The notes beneath the pieces are model-generated. The model did no database searches, had not been told where the DNA came from, and saw only the letters and a list, made by a program, of their open reading frames with translations. A program made the translations under genes and the position numbers. A DNA stretch of 64,000 bases from Candidatus Sumerlaea chitinivorans (GTDB taxonomy: Bacteria; Sumerlaeota; Sumerlaeia; Sumerlaeales; Sumerlaeaceae), in the NCBI GenBank assembly GCA_003290465.1, contig CP030759.1, positions 1,924,572 to 1,988,571 of the forward strand. The letters run 5' to 3'. Below are positions 35,992-43,864 of this stretch, piece by piece; the stretch's first letter is position 1, and every line of letters begins with the position of its first letter.

Positions 35992-38851
35992 GTTGGTGGG
36001 ATTCGGGCGCCTGCGGGGAAGCTACACGTTCCAAAAGAGCGCCTGTAACATCCTGTGTCACGAAAATGAGTTCGGCAAAACCACGGTCGTGGATGCCATC
36101 CTCTACACCCTTTTCGGCATGCCTGACACAGGCTTCGGCCGGTCTGAGCTCAAGCCGCGGGATCGTTATCGGCCATGGGGAGGCGGGGGGAGCAGCGAGT
36201 ACCGCACCGTCCTCGAGGTGGAGCTCGACAGCGGGACCGGCTACCGGATCTTGGCGGATTTTTCTCAGCAAAAGAACTGGTTCAAAGTCCTTGACGCATC
36301 AACAGGGAAACCCGTCGGCGGTGTGGCTGAATCCTTTGGGCGACATTTTCTCCGGATGTCGGATAAAGCTTTCCTCAGCTGCTTTCTGCTCAAGCAGGAC
36401 AGCCGGAGCGACGCGAAGGATCGCGATGAGCTCGTGCAAACAATTGAGCATTTTGTGAGTTCGAGTGCAAACCAACAGGGGGCTTCGGTCAGTGCTGCGA
36501 TTGCCCGCCTTAGTGACGTGAAGCTCACGTATCCCAGCCTCGCGGAATCGCCCGTGAAGCTTGAGACGCTGCTTACGCGCATGGAGGACCGTCTTCGCGA
36601 CTTGGCAAGCCAAATGCGTCAGATTGAAGTGACCGAAGAGGAGCGAAATCGGCTCGAGCACGAGCTTGAGGAGTTTCAACAGGAGCTGCGCAAACTCGAA
36701 CACCAAGAACGCAAATTGCAGGCAGCCCTGCTTATCCGTGAAACGCGTGAGCTCGAAGAGCAATTAAAAGCGGCCGAGTTGCGGGAGCTGGATTATCGGA
36801 GCCAAGTCAACGAGTGCCGGACGTTGGAAGCTTTCAAGGCGTTCGCCCCCGAACAGGTTCCTCGGCTTCACGAACTCGCAGCCAAAATTCGCCAACTGGA
36901 ATCTGAGCTGAAGCAACAAAAAACGTATCGCGCAACGCGCTACGATGAACCCATTCAAACGCTGGAGCGAGAATTAGCTGATTTCCCATCGGCTTTGGAG
37001 AATCTTGAGCCGGAAACCCCTCGCCAGCTGGAGCGCGACGCTGCGTTCCTGCGCTCGCGCGAAGAAGAGGCGGAAGCGCGTCGACGTGAGCTCCGCGAAG
37101 TCGAGGCACGATTGAGCGCCGCCGGCCTCCCCCTCGATGAATTGCGTGCGCTCCAAGAGCGGATGGATCAGATTTCGCCCGATGATATTCAGGTATTGGT
37201 AAACTATCGGCGGCGCCGACTCGAGCTCGACACCAACATTGCTCAACAAGCGCGCGAAGAAGCTGAAGCCACAACCCGGGTGACGGCCATTCGGGGCCGC
37301 ATCTCCGCTCAGCGCAATCTGGTGGGAGCCATCATCCTTGGCACAGTAGTTTCCGCTGGCTTGGCGATTGCCGCATTCTTGCTCAAGAAATACGCACTGG
37401 TCGGCACCGCCTTCGGTGTGCTCGCGCTCGTCCTCACGGGTGCAGCCTTGGTTCTTAGCGCACGCTTGCGCAGGTTGTCGGGTTCCGAATTGGAGCTGGC
37501 GTTGCATGAAGAAAGCACAAAGCGAAGCGAGGTGCGGCGGTTAGAGGAGAAGCGGGCAGAGCTGGATAATGCTTTCCGGCGCGTGCTGTCGGCAAGTGGT
37601 CTCACAGAGGAGAACGTCGCAGAATTTGAGCGTCTTGCGCACATCATCGGTGAGGTGCGCGACTACCTGCGGCTTCGACAACGATTAGAAGACTTGGAGT
37701 CGAGTTTGCAGGAACTTTACGCGCGGACGAGTGAGACCGTGCGACTGGTAGAGCCCACGTTGGGCACAGAACGTTTGGATGCCGCTGTAGCTGAGCGGTG
37801 TGCGCGGAAGCTCGAGCGCTATTTTGAGGTCCGCCAGCAATTGAAAACCCTGCGCTCGGAGCAGGCCGAATTGTCCCAGAAGATCGCAGTTCAGCAAGCC
37901 GAACTCGAAGCCAGTCTCACAGAAATCAACGCAATCCTGAACGATGCTCACACAGAGGGTCTGGATCTCGACGAGCGAGTCCGCAACTACGTACGCAACA
38001 GCGAAAAAGCCGCAAAATGGCGTAAGCTCTTCGAGGAACTCAAGGAGGCCAAATTACTTAGCGAAGACGAAAAAGCGGAAAAACGCGCAACGCTGGAGGA
38101 GAAACGACGGCGACTGGATATCCTCTTTTCTCAAGACGCTCTGCTGGAGCGCGAAAGTTTGGGGGCCGCTACGCGCCCTACACCCGATCTGATGAATGAA
38201 TTGGCGTCTGTGCAGCAACGCCTTGCGGAAAAACGTGAGGAGTATGGCCGGAGGCTTCAGCTCGTAGACAGCAAGCTCGAGCAATGGCGAACACGCTACC
38301 CTGCTCTGAAAGACGAATACGATCGACTCCAAGACGACAAGCTCCAGTTCGACCAAATGCGTGAAGCTCTTGCGATCGCAGCAGCGAAACTCGAAGCCAT
38401 TTCGAAGCAGTTGGCCGAAAATTGGAGCCAAGCTCTCAACGAGCGTTTCAGCGCCCTGCTGCGGAGTTTTGCTCCCAATTACTCCCGAGCCTCAATCCAA
38501 AAGGGATGGGAAGTGGCTGTTTACTCCGAGGATGCGGACAAGTGGCTGGAAAACAAACTGCTTGGGCATCTCAGCCGCGGCGCGCGTGATCAGGTTGAAC
38601 TGGCTTTGCGGGTCGCAGCCAGTGAGTATCTGTCGGAACACGTAGGTAGGGTCCCAATTGTGCTCGATGAACCTTTCGCTCATTGGGATGATGAACGTTT
38701 TGTGCTTGGAATGGTTGCGCTGAGCCAGCTCGCTGCCAGCCATCAGGTGATTTTGCTCACCTGCCACCGTCAGAGGATGGAGTGGCTGCAGGAGAAGCAC
38801 CCGGCGCTGGCGAGCCGCCTGCATTTCTGTGAATTCTCACCCTCTGGATAG
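35972..38851 (+). CDS. SbcC/YhaN-like SMC-type ATPase with a central membrane hairpin
   Basis: About 959 residues from the ATG at 35972, starting MWIRSIELVGFGRLRG. The Walker A region is HENEFGKTTVVDAIL (N-x-x-GKT-T). Long coiled coils fill about residues 180-440 and 510-830. Between them, residues about 448-502 hold two hydrophobic helices (NLVGAIILGTVVSAGLAIAA and YALVGTAFGVLALVLTGAAL) with a KK turn. The C-terminal signature is LGHLSRGARDQVELALRVA, followed by VPIVLDEPFAHWDDERF (Walker B, D-loop). The zinc-hook CxxC of Rad50/SbcC is absent and the hairpin takes its place. YhaN-type ATPases with a central membrane hairpin are known to me. It pairs with the preceding nuclease. Confidence 0.88.
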   Translation: MWIRSIELVGFGRLRGSYTFQKSACNILCHENEFGKTTVVDAILYTLFGMPDTGFGRSELKPRDRYRPWGGGGSSEYRTVLEVELDSGTGYRILADFSQQKNWFKVLDASTGKPVGGVAESFGRHFLRMSDKAFLSCFLLKQDSRSDAKDRDELVQTIEHFVSSSANQQGASVSAAIARLSDVKLTYPSLAESPVKLETLLTRMEDRLRDLASQMRQIEVTEEERNRLEHELEEFQQELRKLEHQERKLQAALLIRETRELEEQLKAAELRELDYRSQVNECRTLEAFKAFAPEQVPRLHELAAKIRQLESELKQQKTYRATRYDEPIQTLERELADFPSALENLEPETPRQLERDAAFLRSREEEAEARRRELREVEARLSAAGLPLDELRALQERMDQISPDDIQVLVNYRRRRLELDTNIAQQAREEAEATTRVTAIRGRISAQRNLVGAIILGTVVSAGLAIAAFLLKKYALVGTAFGVLALVLTGAALVLSARLRRLSGSELELALHEESTKRSEVRRLEEKRAELDNAFRRVLSASGLTEENVAEFERLAHIIGEVRDYLRLRQRLEDLESSLQELYARTSETVRLVEPTLGTERLDAAVAERCARKLERYFEVRQQLKTLRSEQAELSQKIAVQQAELEASLTEINAILNDAHTEGLDLDERVRNYVRNSEKAAKWRKLFEELKEAKLLSEDEKAEKRATLEEKRRRLDILFSQDALLERESLGAATRPTPDLMNELASVQQRLAEKREEYGRRLQLVDSKLEQWRTRYPALKDEYDRLQDDKLQFDQMREALAIAAAKLEAISKQLAENWSQALNERFSALLRSFAPNYSRASIQKGWEVAVYSEDADKWLENKLLGHLSRGARDQVELALRVAASEYLSEHVGRVPIVLDEPFAHWDDERFVLGMVALSQLAASHQVILLTCHRQRMEWLQEKHPALASRLHFCEFSPSG

Positions 38852-38970
38852 CCTCAGCCAACCTGCCGAGAATGAAAAACTTTTGACACCTCAGCCCCAC
38901 GTGTTCCACACATACTATCGGAAGCGATCACAACGCTAAGTTCTCGGTTGGAAGAGGCGACGCGAGGGCT

Positions 38971-40317
38971 ATGCCCGAACTCATTTTAAAGCTGGGTGAT
39001 ACGATCGTACAGCGCTATGTCGTCGACAAGGACCTCATCAGCATTGGCCGTTCGCGCGATAATGATATTGTCATCGAGAACTTGAGTGTATCGCGCAATC
39101 ACGCCCGGATTCGCCGACAGGGCAACAAATTCGTGCTTACGGACCTAAACAGCGCGAATGGGACCTTCGTGAATAACGTCCGAATTTCAAAAACGGAGAT
39201 TGTAGACGGCGACGTCATCTCGATCGGGAAGCACCGGATTGAGTTCATTAACAAGGAAATAAGTGATTCCGATCTGATCGTCGAGGCGCTGGGGGCAGAT
39301 CGCACGATGGTGTTGGACAAGTCGCCGCTTGCGGTGCTGTCCATCATTGAGGGGAAACAAAAAGGACGTGAGTACCAACTCACCAAGTTCGAAACAAGCA
39401 TCGGCAAAGCTCCGTCGAATGACATCGTATTGAGTGACGACTGGTTCCTTTCGAAAAAGCAGGCGATCATCACACGGCGTGGCAACGAATACGAAATTCG
39501 TGACTTGGGGGGATTTCGCAAAACACGGGTCAACGGTGTAACCCTCGGAGAGCCACGCGTGTTGAAACACGGGGATGTGATCGAGTTTGGAACGACCCGA
39601 TGTTTGTTCCAAATCACCGACGTGCCCCCTGCCGGCGAACCCTCTGGGCGTGTTCCCAAGGAGCTTGGGCTGGAGGACAGCATTTTTGCGAGTGTCTCCG
39701 ACTTGCCCCCTGAGCTGATCCCGCAGCCAGAGCCTCCAGCGGAAGCCGCGCCGCCCCCAGCATCTCGCGACGACGAAGAGTGGTCGGAAGCGGAGCGCCT
39801 CCTTGCCAAAGAAGAAGGAGCTCTAACCAATGAGGCAGGAATTCGTTTGGCTGACATTGATGTCCCCGAGGCAGGAGCCGCTGTGGCTGAGGAAGTCGCG
39901 GCCGAGGCGATGAAGGGGCAAGAAGAAGTGGAGAAGAAGGAGCCTGCGCCCATGAGCCGAAAGAAGAAACGGGAGCGAGAATTCACAACACACCAGTTTG
40001 CCTCTGCCGCCGAGCAAATAATTCGTCAGCCAACGGAAGAGAGCCGACAAGAGGATGTTGAGGGAGCGGGCGCTGCGCCAGAGGAGGATAAGCGGGTTGT
40101 TTCTGAGGTGGAAGGAACAGAAGCGAGACAACTGACAGGGGATGAAGAAAAGCCCCAAGCCCAAATAAGTGTGGTGGTTAGCGAACAAGGCGAGCTAAGC
40201 GCTGACGAAAAGGAAATTGCCCTGTGGGAAGCTGCGCTGCAGAATGAGAGCCCGGTAATCCGCAGGCATGCTGCGAAAATGCTCAAGAAATTGACTGGGA
40301 AAGACTATGCTTATTGA
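38971..40317 (+). CDS. Tandem FHA-domain protein with HEAT-like tail
   Basis: A 448-residue cytoplasmic protein. The first FHA domain (residues about 20-95) is canonical: IGRSRDNDIVI, SVSRNHARI and LNSANGTFVNN, with Arg27, Ser41, His44 and Asn63-Gly64 present for phosphothreonine binding. The second FHA (about 130-225) is degenerate: GKAPSNDIVL has Lys for Arg, and LSKKQA has Gln for His, so it may not bind phosphopeptides. A 190-residue Glu/Ala/Pro-rich linker follows. The last 30 residues (SPVIRRHAAKMLKKLTGK) look like one HEAT repeat. The phosphoesterase gene overlaps its 3' end by 11 bp. A reader of Ser/Thr kinase signals is likely. Confidence 0.9.
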   Translation: MPELILKLGDTIVQRYVVDKDLISIGRSRDNDIVIENLSVSRNHARIRRQGNKFVLTDLNSANGTFVNNVRISKTEIVDGDVISIGKHRIEFINKEISDSDLIVEALGADRTMVLDKSPLAVLSIIEGKQKGREYQLTKFETSIGKAPSNDIVLSDDWFLSKKQAIITRRGNEYEIRDLGGFRKTRVNGVTLGEPRVLKHGDVIEFGTTRCLFQITDVPPAGEPSGRVPKELGLEDSIFASVSDLPPELIPQPEPPAEAAPPPASRDDEEWSEAERLLAKEEGALTNEAGIRLADIDVPEAGAAVAEEVAAEAMKGQEEVEKKEPAPMSRKKKREREFTTHQFASAAEQIIRQPTEESRQEDVEGAGAAPEEDKRVVSEVEGTEARQLTGDEEKPQAQISVVVSEQGELSADEKEIALWEAALQNESPVIRRHAAKMLKKLTGKDYAY

Positions 40318-41056
40318 GGGAGTGGCCCCTCGCCGCGTCGCGGTGTTCTCAGACATTCATGGTAATCTTCCCGCGCTGGAGCGAGTCCTCGCTGAAATTG
40401 ACGCATCGGACGTGGACTTTATCGTCTGCTGTGGCGACGTCGTGGGGTATGGAGCCCACCCAAACGAATGTTGCGAGCTACTCCGCTCACGTAACATTCC
40501 TACCATTGCGGGAAATCATGATTACGCTGCTTTGTCCCTCATCGATATCACCTATTTTAATGAAATTGCCAAGCGTTCGATTCAGTGGACGCGTAAAGTT
40601 CTAAAACCTGAAAACGAGAAGTTTTTGCGAGATCTGCCCCTGTCCATCGAAGTCGCAGACATGCTCTTTGTCCATGCTTCGCCCCGATCTCCGGAAGCTT
40701 GGAACTACGTCATTACCCTTGGAGATGCGCGCCAGAGCTTCAAAAGCTTTGGTCAACGAGTATGCTTCATTGGGCACTCCCACACACCCTTTGTGGTCGA
40801 GAATTTGGATGGCGATTTGACGTGTCCGACGTCTCCTGTCGTTGAAGTTAAGCCGGGGCGTCGGTATCTCGTGAATGTCGGGAGTGTGGGGCAACCCCGG
40901 GACCGGAATCCGGACGCATGCTTATGCATTTATGATCGTGAAAAGCACCTGTTGGAAATCCGCCGGGTCGAATACGATCTTGAGCGTGCGCAAAACGCGA
41001 TTCGCGAGGCGGGGCTTCCTGCGGAGTTAGCTGAACGGCTGGCCTACGGCATGTGA
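40307..41056 (+). CDS. Calcineurin-like metallophosphoesterase (YfcE-like)
   Basis: A 249-residue protein with metal motifs FSDIHGNLPALE, CCGDVVGYGAHP, IAGNHDYAA, LFVHASP and FIGHSHTPFV. NVGSVGQPRDRNPDACLCIYD is the end of the typical YfcE/MJ0936 type domain. These small phosphodiesterases cut simple phosphodiesters; the natural substrate is often unknown. It overlaps the FHA gene by 11 bases, so it is made from the same mRNA. A role in the phospho-signalling or DNA-repair genes upstream is possible but not shown. Confidence 0.9.
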   Translation: MLIEGVAPRRVAVFSDIHGNLPALERVLAEIDASDVDFIVCCGDVVGYGAHPNECCELLRSRNIPTIAGNHDYAALSLIDITYFNEIAKRSIQWTRKVLKPENEKFLRDLPLSIEVADMLFVHASPRSPEAWNYVITLGDARQSFKSFGQRVCFIGHSHTPFVVENLDGDLTCPTSPVVEVKPGRRYLVNVGSVGQPRDRNPDACLCIYDREKHLLEIRRVEYDLERAQNAIREAGLPAELAERLAYGM

Positions 41057-41484
41057 GCCCGACCCCTTCGAGCTGAAGAGATAGCCATCGCTTCCAGCAA
41101 AGACGCTACACCTCAGCGACCGTGTCCCCCTAAGGAAAACTGTCCAACGAAGGACGTTTGGACACCTTATTTGTACTTGGTGCGGTGACCTGCCGGAAGC
41201 AGGCGCTTTCCCAAGCCCAAAGGGGAGTTTGCAGAATAAATCCAACGCCGGGCTTTCTGGTCCACGGACTGCAAACCATTGAAGGTGCAAGCCACGACGC
41301 TGGGCGATATCGCCATCTCAAGCCGAGAGAATGAAGCTCCTACAGTACCCCACACGGGCTTACGCAGGCCATCTCACTTGAGAGTGGTCAACGGCCCAAA
41401 ACACCGCCGTAACTCACCTTCCGAGTCCAGCTCAGTTTCAGTTCCCAAACGTTGGTTGCAGCCTCCACCCTAAGGGAACGCGCA
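41057..41484. other. Intergenic region rich in hairpins, possible structured RNA
   Basis: 428 bp between two convergent genes. It contains several inverted repeats: GTCCAA...TTGGAC near 41143-41164, CCTGC CGGAA GCAGG near 41190-41204, GTTTGCAG...CTGCAAAC near 41228-41276, and GGCCA-CTC...GAG-TGGTC near 41368-41390. Short frames look non-coding. The sequence does not match RNase P, tmRNA, SRP or 6S RNA patterns as I know them. It could be UTR structure, a transcription end region or an unknown RNA. Confidence 0.35.
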
Positions 41485-43470
41485 TCACTGTAAACGCCGG
41501 CCCCGCGTGAGCGCCTGATTCTGCCTCACGACAGCGGCAGGTTGCGCGGCGGCCACAAGCGGATTGAGCTGCTGAGCCTGCTCGAGAACGACACGCCGGA
41601 ATGTTTCAGCTGCTGCCAGTGCATCCTGAGTATAGTGGAGGGCAATTTGCACGCATTGCTCTGCAAGCACTTTTGCCTGTTCGTTGATGTTGAGCCGCAC
41701 CAGCAGCGGCACGTCCGGTGCAACCTCTTCCGGTTTGATTTTGGCCTCACTACCGCAGTCAGTTGGAACCACGACGAAATCCACCTCGTCGCGCCGCAGC
41801 CAACCTTTATCCGCAAGGTATTCGGGGATGCGGGCACGCACTTCTTCCCACCGGCTTTGCCCTTGAGCAAGCAGATCGCCTAAGCCGGCGCGGGAATGCT
41901 CGACGCGCACCCCGATTTCGGCAAAAAAGCGATCAATCGTGTCGCGCAACGCCAGACTTGCTTCGGTGTGGGCAATGACGATCCGACGGCGAAGAACCCG
42001 AATCTTCTCGGCAACCTGCTGCTTGGGTTCTTCCAACTGACGGCGCAGCATTTCCAGATACTGGCGATTCTCAGGAGTCTTGAACCATTTGCGAATCAGG
42101 AAATGCCCCTCGAGGCGCATGATGAATTCCACAAAATCGCCTTTTAGGAGGCGCCCAAAAGCCCTTGGAAGCGTATAAAAGCCGCGCATGGTCTCCAGTG
42201 CCAACAGGTTTGCCTCGTAGGCGGTCATGAGTTTCGGTACCTGAATGACATGATGGCCATCGAACTTTGACCACTCGCGCGTGATCATCGGCCGACGCCC
42301 GTCGCCAAAACCTTCGTTGTGCCAATCACGCGTTCCGGGCAAGGGGGTGAGAAGCATGAGCTGGAACGAATCCAGATGATGTTTTTTCACAAAGGCGAGG
42401 GTGTCGCGGAAGGTCTGCGGTGTATCCGTGTCAAAGCCCGCGACGAACATTCCGTGGACCTTGATTCCGTAGCGGTGGAATTCGCGAATGGCATGTTCAA
42501 TCTGCTCAACTGTTTCGCGCTTCCCGCAGAGATCGAGCGAGGCTTGATTGATGGACTCGAACCCCACCATCGCGCGGTCAAAACCCGCCTCGCGCATAAG
42601 TTCGAGGAATTCCTTGTCGTGCACGACCTCGTGCCTCATCTGCGCCCCAAAGCCAATCGAGGGGCGAATTTTCCGTTCGATGAGACCCCGCATGATCTCC
42701 TTTGCGCGAGTACGCATTTGATTGAAGATATCCTCGGCAAAGAAGATGTAGTGCGGCTTGTAGCGCTTCCAGTAGTCCTCGATCATATCAAGGCTTCGCT
42801 GGGCGCTAATCGTGCGAATGGCAGCTCCGTTGAACTTGGTGACGGAACAGAAGGAGCAATTGAAGGGGCAGCCGCGCGCGAGCGCAAAGCTGGCAACGCC
42901 TCCGTGGAGATTCGTCTCCCATAAGAGTTCATAATTCGGGAACGGATTCGCTTCGAGAACAGCGGACGAGGGAAGTTTTGCATCCGGATTATGACGCACC
43001 TCTCCACTCTTGTCGCGCCATGTGAGGCCTGGGACCGTGGCGAAGTCGCCATCAGATTCCAAAACGTCCATGAAGAGGGGGAAACTCTCATCGCACTCGC
43101 CGCGCATGACGTAATCGGCGTGTTCGATGGCTTCCTCCGGGAAATAGGTCACATGCGTGCCACCCATGACGACGGGAATGCCGGCGGCACGCGCCCGATC
43201 CGCCCACATATAACAGCGCAAGGCCGTCGACGTGATCGAAGAAATGCATAACAGGTCGGCCTGAAGGATTTTTTGCCACACCATCTCCTCCGTGACCTTC
43301 TTATGAAGCATGTCTTCGATGATCACGGTGACGTCATGGCCTCGCTCCTGAAGGATGGTGGCGAGGAGGATCGAACCGACCCGCGGGATATGCACGGAAC
43401 TATAGACGTGAATGTGTGTGGATTTCGGTTCGATGAAAACAACGCGCTGAAAGCGCTTACGGGACTTCAT
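41485..43470 (-). CDS. B12-binding domain radical SAM enzyme with extra C-terminal domain
   Basis: A 661-residue protein. Residues 1-150 form the B12-binding-type Rossmann domain (PRVGSILLATILQERGHDV, VVMGGTHVTYFPEEA, YVMRGECDESF) but without a clear DxHxxG cobalamin ligand motif. The radical SAM cluster is Cys201-x3-Cys205-x2-Cys208 in ALARGCPFNCSFCSV. FGAQMRHEV, AMVGFESINQ and KVHGMFVAGFD follow in the family order. After residue about 430 comes a helical segment and then about 170 residues (VAEKIRVLRRRIV to the end) that I do not recognise. Such enzymes often modify lipids or build polyketide, hopanoid or tetrapyrrole compounds. Product unknown. The gene is alone. Confidence 0.88.
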   Translation of the reverse strand: MKSRKRFQRVVFIEPKSTHIHVYSSVHIPRVGSILLATILQERGHDVTVIIEDMLHKKVTEEMVWQKILQADLLCISSITSTALRCYMWADRARAAGIPVVMGGTHVTYFPEEAIEHADYVMRGECDESFPLFMDVLESDGDFATVPGLTWRDKSGEVRHNPDAKLPSSAVLEANPFPNYELLWETNLHGGVASFALARGCPFNCSFCSVTKFNGAAIRTISAQRSLDMIEDYWKRYKPHYIFFAEDIFNQMRTRAKEIMRGLIERKIRPSIGFGAQMRHEVVHDKEFLELMREAGFDRAMVGFESINQASLDLCGKRETVEQIEHAIREFHRYGIKVHGMFVAGFDTDTPQTFRDTLAFVKKHHLDSFQLMLLTPLPGTRDWHNEGFGDGRRPMITREWSKFDGHHVIQVPKLMTAYEANLLALETMRGFYTLPRAFGRLLKGDFVEFIMRLEGHFLIRKWFKTPENRQYLEMLRRQLEEPKQQVAEKIRVLRRRIVIAHTEASLALRDTIDRFFAEIGVRVEHSRAGLGDLLAQGQSRWEEVRARIPEYLADKGWLRRDEVDFVVVPTDCGSEAKIKPEEVAPDVPLLVRLNINEQAKVLAEQCVQIALHYTQDALAAAETFRRVVLEQAQQLNPLVAAAQPAAVVRQNQALTRGRRLQ

Positions 43471-43545
43471 TGTAGGTCTTTCTCCAGTCGGTTAAAAGAG
43501 TTGCTGCGGTTGATATGCTTCGCGGTTTTCAAGAAAATGAGCTCT

Positions 43546-43573
43546 GCTTTATCAATCACTGTGACACTGACAA
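43546..43573 (-). promoter_or_regulatory. Possible promoter of the radical SAM gene
   Basis: On the minus strand TTGTCA (43573-43568) and TAAAGC (43551-43546) are separated by 16 bp, about 76 bp before the start codon. The -10 match is weak. Confidence 0.3.
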
Positions 43574-43795
43574 TATTCGCAAAAATGCACCAACGCAATA
43601 CGAATTTTCGCAGTGCAGCCAGTAATTCGCAATCGTCCTCTAACACTGCCTTTTGCTCCCCTATTGCAAGCCCAATTGCAGCCAATACCCTCGGTTCTTC
43701 TCAGGGGTTGAAGCGGGAGAGACAACCTCGGCGAACCCAGGAACGCGGGTGTCCTTAAAATGGTACGCCTTCACCCAAAAAGCGCGCTTAAAAGA

Positions 43796-43831
43796 GAATC
43801 CCCGCCCGCCTCTTTTCAGAGGCTGGGGGGG
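43796..43831 (-). terminator. Terminator of the pilMNO-pilQ operon
   Basis: On the minus strand GCCTCT-GAAA-AGAGGC is flanked by C-rich and G-rich arms that extend the stem, followed by ATTCTCTTTT. It is about 34 bp after the pilQ stop. Confidence 0.7.
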
Positions 43832-43864
43832 AAAACACCTGAGGTAAAGTGCTGAACAAATCCC

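Larger units (their letters stand above)
43471..43864. other. Intergenic region between the radical SAM gene and pilQ
   Basis: 394 bp upstream of the radical SAM gene and downstream of pilQ. It holds a possible promoter at 43546-43573 and the terminator of the pil operon at 43796-43831. No gene is recognised. Confidence 0.45.

Noticed and set aside
41057..41484. RNase P RNA, tmRNA, SRP RNA or 6S RNA in the hairpin-rich spacer
   Set aside because: The conserved cores of these RNAs (for example GAGGAAAGTCC of RNase P) are not present on either strand.
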